NCBI GenBank assembly: GCA_021809545.1
Contig: JAKAYL010000007.1
Coordinates: 1-52,900, forward strand
Origin: Thermoplasmata archaeon
GTDB taxonomy: Archaea; Thermoplasmatota; Thermoplasmata; Lutacidiplasmatales; UBA184
Direction: 5' to 3'
DNA: 52,900 nucleotides
A model generated the notes under the pieces. The model was not told where the DNA came from. It saw only the letters and a list, made by a program, of their open reading frames with translations, and ran no database searches. Positions 16,671 to 24,922 of the stretch are shown here, piece by piece. Each line of letters starts with the position of its first letter. The first letter of the stretch is position 1. The translations under genes and the position numbers were made by a program.

Positions 16671-17545
16671 CGGCACCAGGGAGCAAACCGGTGGAGAGCC
16701 TCTTCGTAGTGGGTTCCGGGATCATGGGGGCTGGCATCGCTGCCGTCGCCCTCACCAAGGGGATGCAGGTGCACCTCTACGATGTGAAGGACACCTTCCT
16801 GGAGAAGGGGGTTGAAACGGTCAACAATCACCTTCGCAAGATGGCCTCGAAGGGGAAGTTCCCTGCTGCCGACCTTGAGAAGTTCACCTCGGCCCTCAAG
16901 CCGACGCTCACGCTGGACGACGCGGCCAACACCGACCTCGTCCTTGAGGCGGCGCCGGAACGCATGGAGGTCAAGAAGGACCTCCTCAAACGGCTCGACG
17001 AGATCGTTCCGCCCCACGCCCTCCTCGCCTCGAACACCTCCTCGCTCTCCATCACCGTGATGGCCTCCGTCGTGCGCGACCCGGGCCGGGTGGTCGGTAT
17101 CCATTTCTTCAACCCGGTCCCTTCCATGGACTTGGTGGAGCTCATCTCCGGGGCCCACACCCGGCCCGAGGTGCTGGAGGCCGCGCGGCAGTTTTCGGTC
17201 AAGATGGGCAAGACGGTGACCGGGAGCAAGGACTATCCGGGCTTCGTGACGACCCGCTCCATCGGCGTGCTCATCAACGAGGCCATCTGGATGCTGTACG
17301 AGGGGGTGGCCTCCCGGGAAGACATCGACACCGCCCACAAGCTCGGCTTCCACCACCCCATGGGCCCCCTGGAACTTGCCGACCTCGTGGGACTGGACAC
17401 CGCACTCTCCATCTTGGAGCGTCTCTACACGGGATTCCGGGACCCTAAGTACCGGGCCTGCCCCCTTCTCGTCCAGATGGTCGAGGCGGGAAAGCTCGGA
17501 CGCAAGAGCGGGGAAGGGTTCTATTCCTACCCGGCGAAGGGATGA
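16667..17545 (+). CDS. 3-hydroxyacyl-CoA dehydrogenase
   Basis: A 292-residue NAD-dependent dehydrogenase that oxidises 3-hydroxyacyl-CoA to 3-oxoacyl-CoA. The Rossmann motif is VVGSGIMGAGIA. The catalytic His lies in GIHFFNPVPSMDLVE, flanked by the expected SNTSSLSI, and the C-terminal domain begins at PGFVTTRS and ends RKSGEGFYSY. It is a single-domain dehydrogenase of usual length. It could oxidise 3-hydroxypimeloyl-CoA, the product of the nearby ring-cleavage genes, but it lies in a different operon, coupled by ATGA overlaps to the TtcA-like and PrsW-like genes. Confidence 0.9.
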   Translation: MTAPGSKPVESLFVVGSGIMGAGIAAVALTKGMQVHLYDVKDTFLEKGVETVNNHLRKMASKGKFPAADLEKFTSALKPTLTLDDAANTDLVLEAAPERMEVKKDLLKRLDEIVPPHALLASNTSSLSITVMASVVRDPGRVVGIHFFNPVPSMDLVELISGAHTRPEVLEAARQFSVKMGKTVTGSKDYPGFVTTRSIGVLINEAIWMLYEGVASREDIDTAHKLGFHHPMGPLELADLVGLDTALSILERLYTGFRDPKYRACPLLVQMVEAGKLGRKSGEGFYSYPAKG

Positions 17546-18324
17546 ACGAGATCATCGTACTTCTCATCCTCGTCCTCCTCTCCTTCCTTCCCGCGGTGGG
17601 CTACCTCGCCTGGATCCGCAAGACCGAGAGGTACAACACCGAGGCCTGGGGGCCCCTCCTCCGGGCCTTCCTTTTCGGGGCGATCATCAGCACCTTTGTC
17701 TCGCTCATTCTCGAAGAGGTCTTCCTGCTGGGCTTCAACGAGATCCTTCAGCCCGATATCGGGGCCATCCCGAAGAACCCCACGGCGAGCTATATCTTCC
17801 TCGCCGTCGTTGCCGCTCCCTTCATCGAGGAGGGCATGAAGGCGCTCGGGGTCTACAATTCCCGGGCCAAGTTCCGGTTCCTCGCCGACGGGCTGGTCTT
17901 CGGGGCCGCCGTCGGCTTCGGGTTCGGCTTCGTGGAGAACACGCTCTACGGGCTGAGCGCCCTTGATCAGTTCGGGTTCACCACCGCCATCGCCACCCTG
18001 CTCGTCCGGGCCGTCTCCAGCGTGCTCCTTCACGGGAGCGCCACGGCCATGAGCGGTTTCGGGATCGCGGAGAACACGCTGCGCAAAGGGAGGGGGCATA
18101 TTCTCGCGGGGTACTACCTTCTCGCCGTGCTCATGCACGCCTCCTTCAACGCCCTTGTCTCCCTGCCCCTGATCCTCCCCGCCAACTGGACCAATACGAT
18201 CGGGGTGACACTGCTCTCCTTCGTGACGCTGGTCGCGGCCATCGCCTTCGCAGTGTACGCCTTCGGGCACATCCGGGACCGGGTGACCGAGCTCGAGTAC
18301 ACCGCTATCCGCAGGACGGCCTGA
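17542..18324 (+). CDS. PrsW-family intramembrane metalloprotease
   Basis: A 260-residue, largely hydrophobic protein with about seven to eight membrane spans. PrsW/CAAX-like motifs are visible: FIEEGMKALG (the EE pair), GFGFGFVENTLYG, LLHGSATAMSG and LLAVLMHASFN, giving the Glu and His residues expected for a metal site within the membrane. PrsW in bacilli cleaves an anti-sigma factor; the archaeal substrate is unknown. It overlaps the upstream dehydrogenase by 4 nt. Confidence 0.82.
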   Translation: MNEIIVLLILVLLSFLPAVGYLAWIRKTERYNTEAWGPLLRAFLFGAIISTFVSLILEEVFLLGFNEILQPDIGAIPKNPTASYIFLAVVAAPFIEEGMKALGVYNSRAKFRFLADGLVFGAAVGFGFGFVENTLYGLSALDQFGFTTAIATLLVRAVSSVLLHGSATAMSGFGIAENTLRKGRGHILAGYYLLAVLMHASFNALVSLPLILPANWTNTIGVTLLSFVTLVAAIAFAVYAFGHIRDRVTELEYTAIRRTA

Positions 18325-18403
18325 GGGAAGTTCCCCTACCGAAGACCTCAACGTGCAGGCAAAAGTTCATGTTCTGTCATGGCTTAGCATCTATGAACTT
18401 TGA

Positions 18404-20821
18404 ATGGAGTTTGGGAAGTTGCCCGTCGCCTCGGCCTTGGGAGATAGATCCCAAGGGGGAGTTCGCACTTCGAGCCCGGAACCCTCCGGTGCCCTTTCGG
18501 AGAGTACCCCCACGTCAACCGACTCGCGGTACACCGCCGTTTCGGAGCACTCTGGTCCATCCCGGACGACGTCGGCCTCATCGGCCAACCCCCCGGTCGT
18601 AGCCGCTCCCCCGGACTGGCCCGTACGGAAGGAGATCGATCTCGCTCAACAGGACCTCCCTCACCGCTCCTCGGGGGTCGAGTGGTGGTACTTCAATGCC
18701 CACCTGGTGACGCCGGACTCCCAGCACCTGGGGGTCTTCGGATCCTTTTTCCGGGTGGTCATCGGCCAGTCCAAGGAGGACGGGTCGCCGATCCATGCCC
18801 ACTTCCTCACCTGGGCCCTCTCGGATGAGCTGGGAGGTCGGTACTTCCCCACCTCGGCCGTCGAAGATTCGATGCTGGGCATCATCCTGTCCCGGCTGGA
18901 ACGCGGCGAGGGAACGAGCGACCCGAGGATCCGGCGAGCCCTGGCCGAATCGCTCCAGAAGGGAAGCATGCCACGTCCCGACCTCTCTCTCCGAGGAAAG
19001 GTCACCGTGGCCCAGGACCGGTTGGCCCTGGACTACGCGAGCTCCACGCTGCGGAAGGATGAGTCGGGGAACTATGTGGTGCGCTTCCGGGGAGAGAAGG
19101 CGAGTTGCGAACTCACCTTCGAACCCAAGGTGGCTCCCCACCGTCACGGGCGGGACGGCGTGGTCCCGGGAAAGGAGGGCGAGGAGATGTTCTACTATTT
19201 CGTGCCCCGCAACGAGGTCTCAGGGACCGTGATGCTGGACGGCAAGGAGTACCCCGTGAAGGGGACCGGCTGGTACGACCACGAGTTCGGAGGGCACCGG
19301 CCCCAGGCAGCGGGCGAACCCCAGATCCGTATGGAGGTGGCGTGGAACTGGTGCGGGGTCCAGTTCAACGACGGGTCGGCGTTCACAATCTACGAGTTGC
19401 AGGAGACGAAGTCGGGCAAGGACGCCGGGTCCACGGCCGTCCTCGTCCGCGCCGACGGAACGGAGGCTCGGTCCACGAAGATCTCCCTGGAACCGCTCCG
19501 CTGGTGGCGTAGCGTCCGGACCTTCGAATCCCATCCCACCGCCTGGGCGCTCAGGGTCCCGGAGCTCAGGATCGACCTGACCCTGGAGGCGGTCTTCGAC
19601 GACCAGGAGCTCATCACCGTGCTCTCCAAGCCCTCCTTCTGGGAAGGGCAATGCCGGGTCCGAGGGAGCGTCGAGGGCCGGCCGGTGAACGGTCTCGGCT
19701 ATTTCGAGCGGAGCGGGTTCTCCTTCCTCGATTCCCTGGACGATTTCTTCCGGGCCGTGTCGAGTGAGGTGCGGAAGTCGGTCGCCTCCCTCCTCCCCCT
19801 GCAACCCACCCGGAGGGAGGCGCTGGACCTCTTCGCCTCGCGGGAGCATGCTCACTTCTTGGAGGGGCTGGACGAGACCGAGATCGCGGCCTCCTTGGTC
19901 GCTCCGCTTCGGGCGATCACGGACCGCGGGGGCAAGGCCTGGCGTTCCTATGCCGCCCTCGCCTGCACGGAAGCCCTCGGGGCCGACTGCCGACCCTACG
20001 TCAAGTGGCTCTCCCTCCCGGAGATCATGCACAGTGGCTCCCTCATCGTCGACGATGTGGAGGACCGCTCCAACTTGCGCCGAGGGGGTCCGCCCGCCCA
20101 TGCGCTCTTCGGGGAAGCGGTCGCGATCAACGCCGGCACCGGAGCGTACTTCCTCGCGGAGGGCGTCGCCATGCGCGTGGAGGCTCCCGAGGGCAAGCAA
20201 CTCCGCCTGTACCGCCTCTACTTTGAAGGGCTCCGCGCCGGGCACGCCGGACAGGCCCTGGACCTGGTCGGGTTCGACCGGTACCTGGACGAGGTCGCCC
20301 GGACCGGGAAGACGGATGTCCTCGAACAGCGGATCATCGGGATGCATCGCCTGAAGACGGGGGCCCCCGCCGGCATCCTGGCCCGCATGGGAGCCGTGGC
20401 GGCGGACGGCCGTCCGGAGCAGGTCGAGGGACTCGGGCGGTTCTTCGAGAATTTGGGCATCGCCTTCCAGATCGTGGACGACGTGCTGAACCTCAAGGGA
20501 TTCAAAGGGGACCTCAAAGAGGTCGGCGAGGACATCGCCGCCGGGAAGATCACCCTCCCCGTGGTGGTCGCCCTCGGGCGCCTGTCCCCGGAAGCGAGGA
20601 CCGAGATGGTCCGGCTCCTGCGGTCCCGCCCACAGGATCCGGCCGTGATCGGCCGCATCATCGACTCCATCCGGGAGACCGGGGCCTTCGACCACTGCAT
20701 CCAACTTTCCGAGAAGATGGTGGACGAGAGTTGGCGGGAGGTCGATCCCCTCCTTCCGGAGAGCCTCTGGAAGGTGATGTTACGGGCCTTTTGCTGGTAC
20801 GTGCTGGAACGTCACTACTGA
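18404..20821 (+). CDS. Fusion of CrtC/AttH lipocalin-like domain with a type III-like polyprenyl diphosphate synthase
   Basis: An 805-residue two-part protein. After ~65 Ser/Thr-rich residues, residues ~80-455 are a CrtC/AttH-like (hydroxyneurosporene synthase, carotenoid 1,2-hydratase) beta domain. It starts with GVEWWYFNAHLV and contains the GTGWYDHEFGG and WNWCGVQFNDGS blocks. Residues ~500-805 are a trans-prenyltransferase with first Asp-rich motif DDVED near residue 548 and second motif DDVLN near 690. The DDxxN form and the LRRGGPPAH context resemble eukaryotic type III geranylgeranyl diphosphate synthases. Joining chain synthesis to a hydratase-like domain suggests a modified isoprenoid product; this is inference. 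The start ATG at 18404 is the only early in-frame ATG, but the disordered N-terminus leaves some doubt. Confidence 0.82.
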   Translation: MEFGKLPVASALGDRSQGGVRTSSPEPSGALSESTPTSTDSRYTAVSEHSGPSRTTSASSANPPVVAAPPDWPVRKEIDLAQQDLPHRSSGVEWWYFNAHLVTPDSQHLGVFGSFFRVVIGQSKEDGSPIHAHFLTWALSDELGGRYFPTSAVEDSMLGIILSRLERGEGTSDPRIRRALAESLQKGSMPRPDLSLRGKVTVAQDRLALDYASSTLRKDESGNYVVRFRGEKASCELTFEPKVAPHRHGRDGVVPGKEGEEMFYYFVPRNEVSGTVMLDGKEYPVKGTGWYDHEFGGHRPQAAGEPQIRMEVAWNWCGVQFNDGSAFTIYELQETKSGKDAGSTAVLVRADGTEARSTKISLEPLRWWRSVRTFESHPTAWALRVPELRIDLTLEAVFDDQELITVLSKPSFWEGQCRVRGSVEGRPVNGLGYFERSGFSFLDSLDDFFRAVSSEVRKSVASLLPLQPTRREALDLFASREHAHFLEGLDETEIAASLVAPLRAITDRGGKAWRSYAALACTEALGADCRPYVKWLSLPEIMHSGSLIVDDVEDRSNLRRGGPPAHALFGEAVAINAGTGAYFLAEGVAMRVEAPEGKQLRLYRLYFEGLRAGHAGQALDLVGFDRYLDEVARTGKTDVLEQRIIGMHRLKTGAPAGILARMGAVAADGRPEQVEGLGRFFENLGIAFQIVDDVLNLKGFKGDLKEVGEDIAAGKITLPVVVALGRLSPEARTEMVRLLRSRPQDPAVIGRIIDSIRETGAFDHCIQLSEKMVDESWREVDPLLPESLWKVMLRAFCWYVLERHY

Positions 20822-20860
20822 GTCGCGAAGGACCGCCACGGAGAGGCGAGCGCGGGTCCT

Positions 20861-21244
20861 CTACTTGCGGGCGCGGCTGCGGTTCCAGCCTTCCTGGCCC
20901 AGATTCTCGTAGACCCCTTCGGGGGAGTCGTCCACGCCCTCCTGCTGGGTCTCCTTCGTGAGGATGGCGCCACTGTTGAGAAGCCAGTAGTGGATCCTCC
21001 AGTTCTTGCCCTTGTCCACGGTGGTGTTCTCGACCTCACTGGAGAGGAGGCCCTCCTCTTCGAGCTTGTAGAAGATGTCGCGATCCTCGGGGGCGAGGAT
21101 GTTGTCGAGGACCATCGACTCATGGCCGAAGTAGTTGAGGACCTGGATGGCGATCTCCTCGGCCTTGTCGTCTGGGAGCTTCCCATGGGCGACGAGTGTG
21201 CGCCGAAGGGCCTTCGTCATATCCGGCACCGTGACCACGGCCAT
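20861..21244 (-). CDS. Small conserved archaeal protein, winged-helix-like (possibly DUF6015)
   Basis: A 127-residue protein (MAVVTVPDMTKALRRTLV...). Predicted helices of the segment KAEEIAIQVLNYFG, then DRDIFYKLEEEGLLSSE followed by WRIHYWLLN, look like a winged-helix fold. It resembles a small uncharacterised family I associate with Thermoplasmata (DUF6015), from memory only. The ATG at 21244 is chosen because a minus-strand TATA box (TTATCTAT, 21266-21273) lies 26 bp upstream; the frame is open further but upstream codons look noncoding. Function unknown. Confidence 0.7.
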   Translation of the reverse strand: MAVVTVPDMTKALRRTLVAHGKLPDDKAEEIAIQVLNYFGHESMVLDNILAPEDRDIFYKLEEEGLLSSEVENTTVDKGKNWRIHYWLLNSGAILTKETQQEGVDDSPEGVYENLGQEGWNRSRARK

Positions 21245-21265
21245 CGCGCACTTCAAGGCTCCCCA

Positions 21266-21273
21266 ATAGATAA
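21266..21273 (-). promoter_or_regulatory. TATA box of the small winged-helix-like gene
   Basis: TTATCTAT on the minus strand, centred about 26 bp before the ATG at 21244, consistent with leaderless transcription. It also lies close to the GTG start of the divergent glycosylase gene at 21280. Confidence 0.55.
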
Positions 21274-21279
21274 CAGTAC

Positions 21280-21849
21280 GTGCGCCTCCGCTCCTTTCCA
21301 CCGGGACCTTCTCTCGATCGAAGCTTCTTTTCCCGGGACACGGTCGGGGTGGCGCGCGGGTTGGTGGGCGCCGTGCTCGTTCGCAAGTCCGGAGACGGTC
21401 GGGTGCGGGAGGCACGGATCACTGAGACCGAGGCCTACGTGGAGGGGGACCCTGCCAACCATGCGATGTTGGGACCCACCCGGAAGAACTGGAGCATGTT
21501 CGCCGGGCCCGGGCATCTCTACGTCTACCGGATCCACCAGGTGCATTGCGCCAACGTCACCACGGCCCCCGGGGAGGCGGTCCTGCTGCGCGCAGCCCTC
21601 CCCCTCTCCCCCGACCTCGGCCGCATGTCCGGGCCCGGCCTTCTGTGCCGCGCCCTCGAACTTTCAAGGGCGGACGACGGGCTCGATGTGACCCAGGGCC
21701 GTAGCCCGGTCCGTTTCGAGTCGGGAGGCGTGGAAGGCCCTGCTCCTAGGATCCGCACGTTGCCGCGGGTAGGTATCCGCCACTGGAGACAGGCTCCCCT
21801 CCGCTTCGTGCTCGACGAGGGGCTTCCCGGTTCCCTACGGCTTGGGTAG
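21280..21849 (+). CDS. 3-methyladenine DNA glycosylase (AAG/MPG family)
   Basis: A 189-residue DNA-repair glycosylase that excises alkylated purines. Family blocks are FFSRDTVGVARGLVGAVLVR, ITETEAYVEGDPANHAM with the catalytic Glu, MFAGPGHLYVYRIH with the conserved Tyr region, and GPGLLCRALEL. It uses a GTG start, and no in-frame ATG lies before the conserved start. Its 3' end overlaps the convergent tfb gene by 15 nt. Confidence 0.88.
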   Translation: MRLRSFPPGPSLDRSFFSRDTVGVARGLVGAVLVRKSGDGRVREARITETEAYVEGDPANHAMLGPTRKNWSMFAGPGHLYVYRIHQVHCANVTTAPGEAVLLRAALPLSPDLGRMSGPGLLCRALELSRADDGLDVTQGRSPVRFESGGVEGPAPRIRTLPRVGIRHWRQAPLRFVLDEGLPGSLRLG

Positions 21850-22779
21850 GTCGATCTTCAGTTTATCGGCGATGCACTTGTACCGGCTGCGGATCGTGAC
21901 CTCCGTCACGTGGGCCACCGCCGCGATCTCCGACTGGGTCCGCTTCTCGCCCGTCAGGACGCAAGCGATGTAGAGCGTGGCCGCGGCGAGGCCCGTGGGG
22001 CCGCACCCGCTCGTGAGCTCGCGCTGCATGACCTGTTTCATGATCCCGCTGGCCTTCTTCTCCGTGTCGCTGCTGAGCTTGAGGTCCAGGGCATAGCGTT
22101 TGATGTAATCTTCGGGGTGGGCCGGAAGCATGCGGACCGAGAGTTCGCGGGCAAGGAAGCGGTACATCCTCCCGACCTCCTTCCGGTCGAGGTGCGTGTT
22201 GAGCGAGATCTCGTTGAGCGTGCGGGGCATGTTGCATTGCCGGGTCGCGGCATAGACGCAGGCGGCCACCACCCCCTCGATCGTCCGGCCGCGGACGAGA
22301 TTGTTCATGACCGCCTTCCGGTAGACGAGCGCCGCGGTGCTCCGCACGTTCTTGGGGAGCCCGAGGGCGCTCGAGAGCCGGTCCACCTCTCCCAACGCAT
22401 ACGAGAGGTTGCGCTCGGTGGAACTGGATGTGCGCATCCTCCGTTGCCATTTGCGGAGACGGTAGAGCTGGGCCTTGCTCTGGGCCGGGATGGACTTCCC
22501 GTAGGTGTCCGTGTCCCTCCAGCCAATGACCGTGCTCAACCCCTTGTCGGGGAGCAGGATGGAGGTGGGGGCCCCGGTCCGCGCCTTCTTCGCGTCCGAT
22601 TCCCGGTCGAAGCTGCGCCAGTCCTGGCCGTGATCGATGATGAGGTCTTCGTTGACGACACCGCAGTCGTTGCAGACCACTTCTCCGTGGTCAAAGTGAC
22701 GGGTCAGGTGTTCCGAGCCGCAGTTCTTGCAGTGCCCGTTGAGAGCCTCTTCCTCGACTGGCCCGCCACGTGCTCTCAC
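21835..22779 (-). CDS. tfb: Transcription initiation factor B
   Basis: Archaeal TFIIB homologue of 314 residues. The N-terminal zinc ribbon is CKNCG...VVCNDCGVVNED, followed by the B-finger region with WRSFDRES. Two cyclin-like repeats follow, beginning near LRKWQRRMRT and ending in the second-repeat helix EVTIRSRYKCI. It recruits RNA polymerase to TATA/TBP. It overlaps gar1 by 4 nt; gar1-tfb pairing is common in archaea. Confidence 0.94.
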   Translation of the reverse strand: MRARGGPVEEEALNGHCKNCGSEHLTRHFDHGEVVCNDCGVVNEDLIIDHGQDWRSFDRESDAKKARTGAPTSILLPDKGLSTVIGWRDTDTYGKSIPAQSKAQLYRLRKWQRRMRTSSSTERNLSYALGEVDRLSSALGLPKNVRSTAALVYRKAVMNNLVRGRTIEGVVAACVYAATRQCNMPRTLNEISLNTHLDRKEVGRMYRFLARELSVRMLPAHPEDYIKRYALDLKLSSDTEKKASGIMKQVMQRELTSGCGPTGLAAATLYIACVLTGEKRTQSEIAAVAHVTEVTIRSRYKCIADKLKIDLPKP

Positions 22780-23054
22780 CGCTTCCTCACAACCATTTTC
22801 TTTCCGACAAGCGCGAGCAGGTCTCCGGCCGCTAGGGTTCTCCGGGAACGCACGCTGAGATAGGGCTGCTCCACGGGTCCGAAGACCTTGACCACCCGGC
22901 CGATGAACTTCCCGTTCGAACTCTGGACCAGGGTGCCTTCGGGAACCTCCCTGCCCCGGAGGATAACGGCCCCCTCCGATGTAATCGTGATGACGCTCCC
23001 GACCTCATTTCCATGGCCGGGAATGGTCTCAGGGCTGGTCCCTTCCTTCGTCAA
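22776..23054 (-). CDS. gar1: H/ACA RNP protein Gar1-like
   Basis: A 92-residue protein with the Gar1 beta-barrel pattern: PEGTLVQSSNGKFIGRVVKVFGPVEQPYLSV. Gar1 is a subunit of the H/ACA guide-RNA pseudouridylation complex with Cbf5, Nop10 and L7Ae. Translation starts at a TTG (23054). A minus-strand TATA box (ATTAAATACT, 23077-23086) lies 28 bp upstream, favouring a leaderless start there. It is co-transcribed with tfb. Confidence 0.85.
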   Translation of the reverse strand: MTKEGTSPETIPGHGNEVGSVITITSEGAVILRGREVPEGTLVQSSNGKFIGRVVKVFGPVEQPYLSVRSRRTLAAGDLLALVGKKMVVRKR

Positions 23055-23076
23055 TCGATTAAAATATGTGATTTTG

Positions 23077-23086
23077 AGTATTTAAT
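23077..23086 (-). promoter_or_regulatory. TATA box of gar1-tfb
   Basis: ATTAAATACT on the minus strand, centred about 28 bp before the TTG start of gar1. It supports that unusual start codon. Confidence 0.65.
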
Positions 23087-23291
23087 CCTAGGCCCTCGGC
23101 CTTGGGGATGGGTGGCCCGGACACGTTCGTCGAACAGGACCTATTAAACTCTGTGAGAAGGGGCGCCCCGGGAACGGATCCCTTTCCCCGGACCCGAGGA
23201 AGCCAACCCTCCCCTTTCGGAACGGCACGAGCACTTCTTCCGGGTACCCGTGCTCCAGGGTATAGGGGTTGGGTGCGAGTCTCCCCGCAGG
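23087..23291. other. Intergenic region, possibly a structured RNA
   Basis: About 200 bp with no convincing coding frame. It holds an isolated TATA-like CTATTAAAC near 23140-23148, a 10-bp palindrome GGGGCGCCCC at 23160-23169, and a hairpin with GAGCAC/GTGCTC arms enclosing GGGTACCC near 23229-23253. No tRNA, SRP RNA or RNase P RNA signature was recognised. A short noncoding RNA is possible but unproven. Confidence 0.3.
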
Positions 23292-23300
23292 CTTTATTAT
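23292..23300 (+). promoter_or_regulatory. TATA box of the first Bat-type regulator
   Basis: CTTTATTAT centred about 33 bp upstream of the ATG at 23329, implying a leaderless or very short-leader transcript. Confidence 0.6.
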
Positions 23301-23328
23301 CGCCTTAGAAGTGTTCCCCGACGAATAG

Positions 23329-24048
23329 ATGCGCTCCGGTTTGAAGGTGAAGGCCCCAATTAAAAGACTTTCTCCGAACGCTGGGAGCCACTCGTTCTCT
23401 CGCATCACGATCCCTCTTCCCCCGAACCACTCGTTCGTCGAGAGGATCTCCCGCGCTTTCCCCGACCTAAGCTTTCAGGACCTCGGCTACCAGATCGAAG
23501 AGGGTGCCATCGTGACGAATCTCGAGGTTCCGCCGGGCGCCCCGCTGGACCGGATCGTCGAAACCCTCCGACGATGTCCGGATGTGCGCATGTTGGAGAA
23601 CCTGGCGAGCGAGGGGGATGGGGGGATCCTCCGTCTCGTTTCGGACATCCCTCGGGTGAGCGTCGTACGGACGTTCTACGATTTCGGTGTCGTCCCCGAA
23701 TTGCCAATCCTTCTGCGGAACGGCTCGGTGACCATCCGGTTCGTGGCCCAGAAGGAGGTCGTGGCGCAGGTCGCTCGGAGGATACTGGAGCTCTTTCCCG
23801 GGAGCGAATTTGCCTCCCTGAGCGAGGATCACGTCTCGGGCATCCAGCAACTGCTGACGCCCCGTCAGGTGCAGATCTTCCAGTTGGCGATGGAATCCGG
23901 ATACTGGGACGTGCCCCGGAGGATCTCCCTCACCGAGCTCGCGCAGAAACTGGGTCTCTCGAAATCCTCGCTGTCCGAGATCATTGCCCACATTGAGAAG
24001 AAGCTCATCTACGAAATGTCCGAGCGCGGCGTCCGGGTCGAGGCCTGA
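23329..24048 (+). CDS. Bacterio-opsin activator (Bat)-type HTH regulator
   Basis: A 239-residue predicted transcription regulator. The C-terminal ~55 residues are the HTH_10/Bat domain: LLTPRQVQIFQLAMESGYWD, then PRRISLTELAQKLGLSKSSLSE. The N-terminal ~170 residues are a sensor-like region with two similar alpha/beta halves and no recognised ligand site. It lies 3 nt before a second regulator of the same type, so the two are probably co-expressed. Targets are unknown. Confidence 0.85.
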   Translation: MRSGLKVKAPIKRLSPNAGSHSFSRITIPLPPNHSFVERISRAFPDLSFQDLGYQIEEGAIVTNLEVPPGAPLDRIVETLRRCPDVRMLENLASEGDGGILRLVSDIPRVSVVRTFYDFGVVPELPILLRNGSVTIRFVAQKEVVAQVARRILELFPGSEFASLSEDHVSGIQQLLTPRQVQIFQLAMESGYWDVPRRISLTELAQKLGLSKSSLSEIIAHIEKKLIYEMSERGVRVEA

Positions 24049-24051
24049 AGA

Positions 24052-24915
24052 ATGGGGTCGGGCGTCGGTCAAACGGGCCTGAGCAAGTCCGTGGAAGTAC
24101 TCGGTACCCGAGGAAGGTCCGGGCCCCGCCGGACGAATTCTCCCCGCCGGGAGCCGGGCGCACGTGAGGCAGCTCCTTCTCTGCGCAAGGACGCTCTCGG
24201 AGACGCGGGACCGGGAGAAACCGACATCGCGGTGGTCACCCTCGGGATCCCGATCACTTCCGGGTACGGCTGTTTGTACCAACTTTCCGTGGCCTACCCC
24301 CTGGTGAAGATCGAGGTGATGTACTACCTCATCTCGGGCCGGGAGGCGCTCTCCCGCTGCCGGTTCACCGGCCCGCTGGACCTCGAGGAGATCGTCACCT
24401 TCCTGCAGGACTCTCCCGATGTGCGTCACGTGGAGGTGGTCTCGAAGCCTGCGACCCCGACCCAGGTCCAGATCCAGTGGGAGACGCCAAGGAGCTCGGT
24501 CGCGAAGATTGCGAACGAGTTGCACATCCTTCCGAACTTCCCCCTGGAGATCCAGGATGGGGTACTTACCCTCGTCGTCGTGGCCCCCGCCGAGCGCATC
24601 CGCCAGCTCTATCGGAACCTCCTGAGGATCGGGTACTTGAGAACCCGGATACTGTCGATGCGCCACAAGCGGGGCATCGGCCCCGAGAGCCTCCTCACCG
24701 AGCGGCAGAACGAGATGTTCCGCAGCGCGATGCGGGCGGGGTACTGGGATGTGCCGCGGCGCATCACCATGGCCCAGCTCGCCAAGGACATGGGGATCTC
24801 CAAATCCGCGGTCGCCGAGATGCTGGCGACCATCGAGATGAAGGTCCTCCACGAGGCCTCCCAGCTCGTTCACGGAGAAAACGCGGCCGCCGGTTCCGAG
24901 ATCCACTTTGGGTGA
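24052..24915 (+). CDS. Second Bat-type HTH regulator
   Basis: A 287-residue paralogue of the preceding gene. The HTH segment reads LLTERQNEMFRSAMRAGYWD, then PRRITMAQLAKDMGISKSAVAE, closely matching its neighbour. The first ~60 residues are low-complexity and basic, so translation may start later than the ATG at 24052; the sensor domain starts near DIAVVTLGIPITSGYG. Tandem regulators suggest duplication and possibly a heteromeric pair. Confidence 0.82.
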   Translation: MGSGVGQTGLSKSVEVLGTRGRSGPRRTNSPRREPGAREAAPSLRKDALGDAGPGETDIAVVTLGIPITSGYGCLYQLSVAYPLVKIEVMYYLISGREALSRCRFTGPLDLEEIVTFLQDSPDVRHVEVVSKPATPTQVQIQWETPRSSVAKIANELHILPNFPLEIQDGVLTLVVVAPAERIRQLYRNLLRIGYLRTRILSMRHKRGIGPESLLTERQNEMFRSAMRAGYWDVPRRITMAQLAKDMGISKSAVAEMLATIEMKVLHEASQLVHGENAAAGSEIHFG

Positions 24916-24922
24916 GCCGAGC

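Noticed and set aside
23087-23291. SRP RNA or RNase P RNA gene
   Set aside because: The GGAAGGGAGCA-type SRP helix 8 core and the GAGGAAAGTCC-type RNase P core were looked for on both strands and not found.
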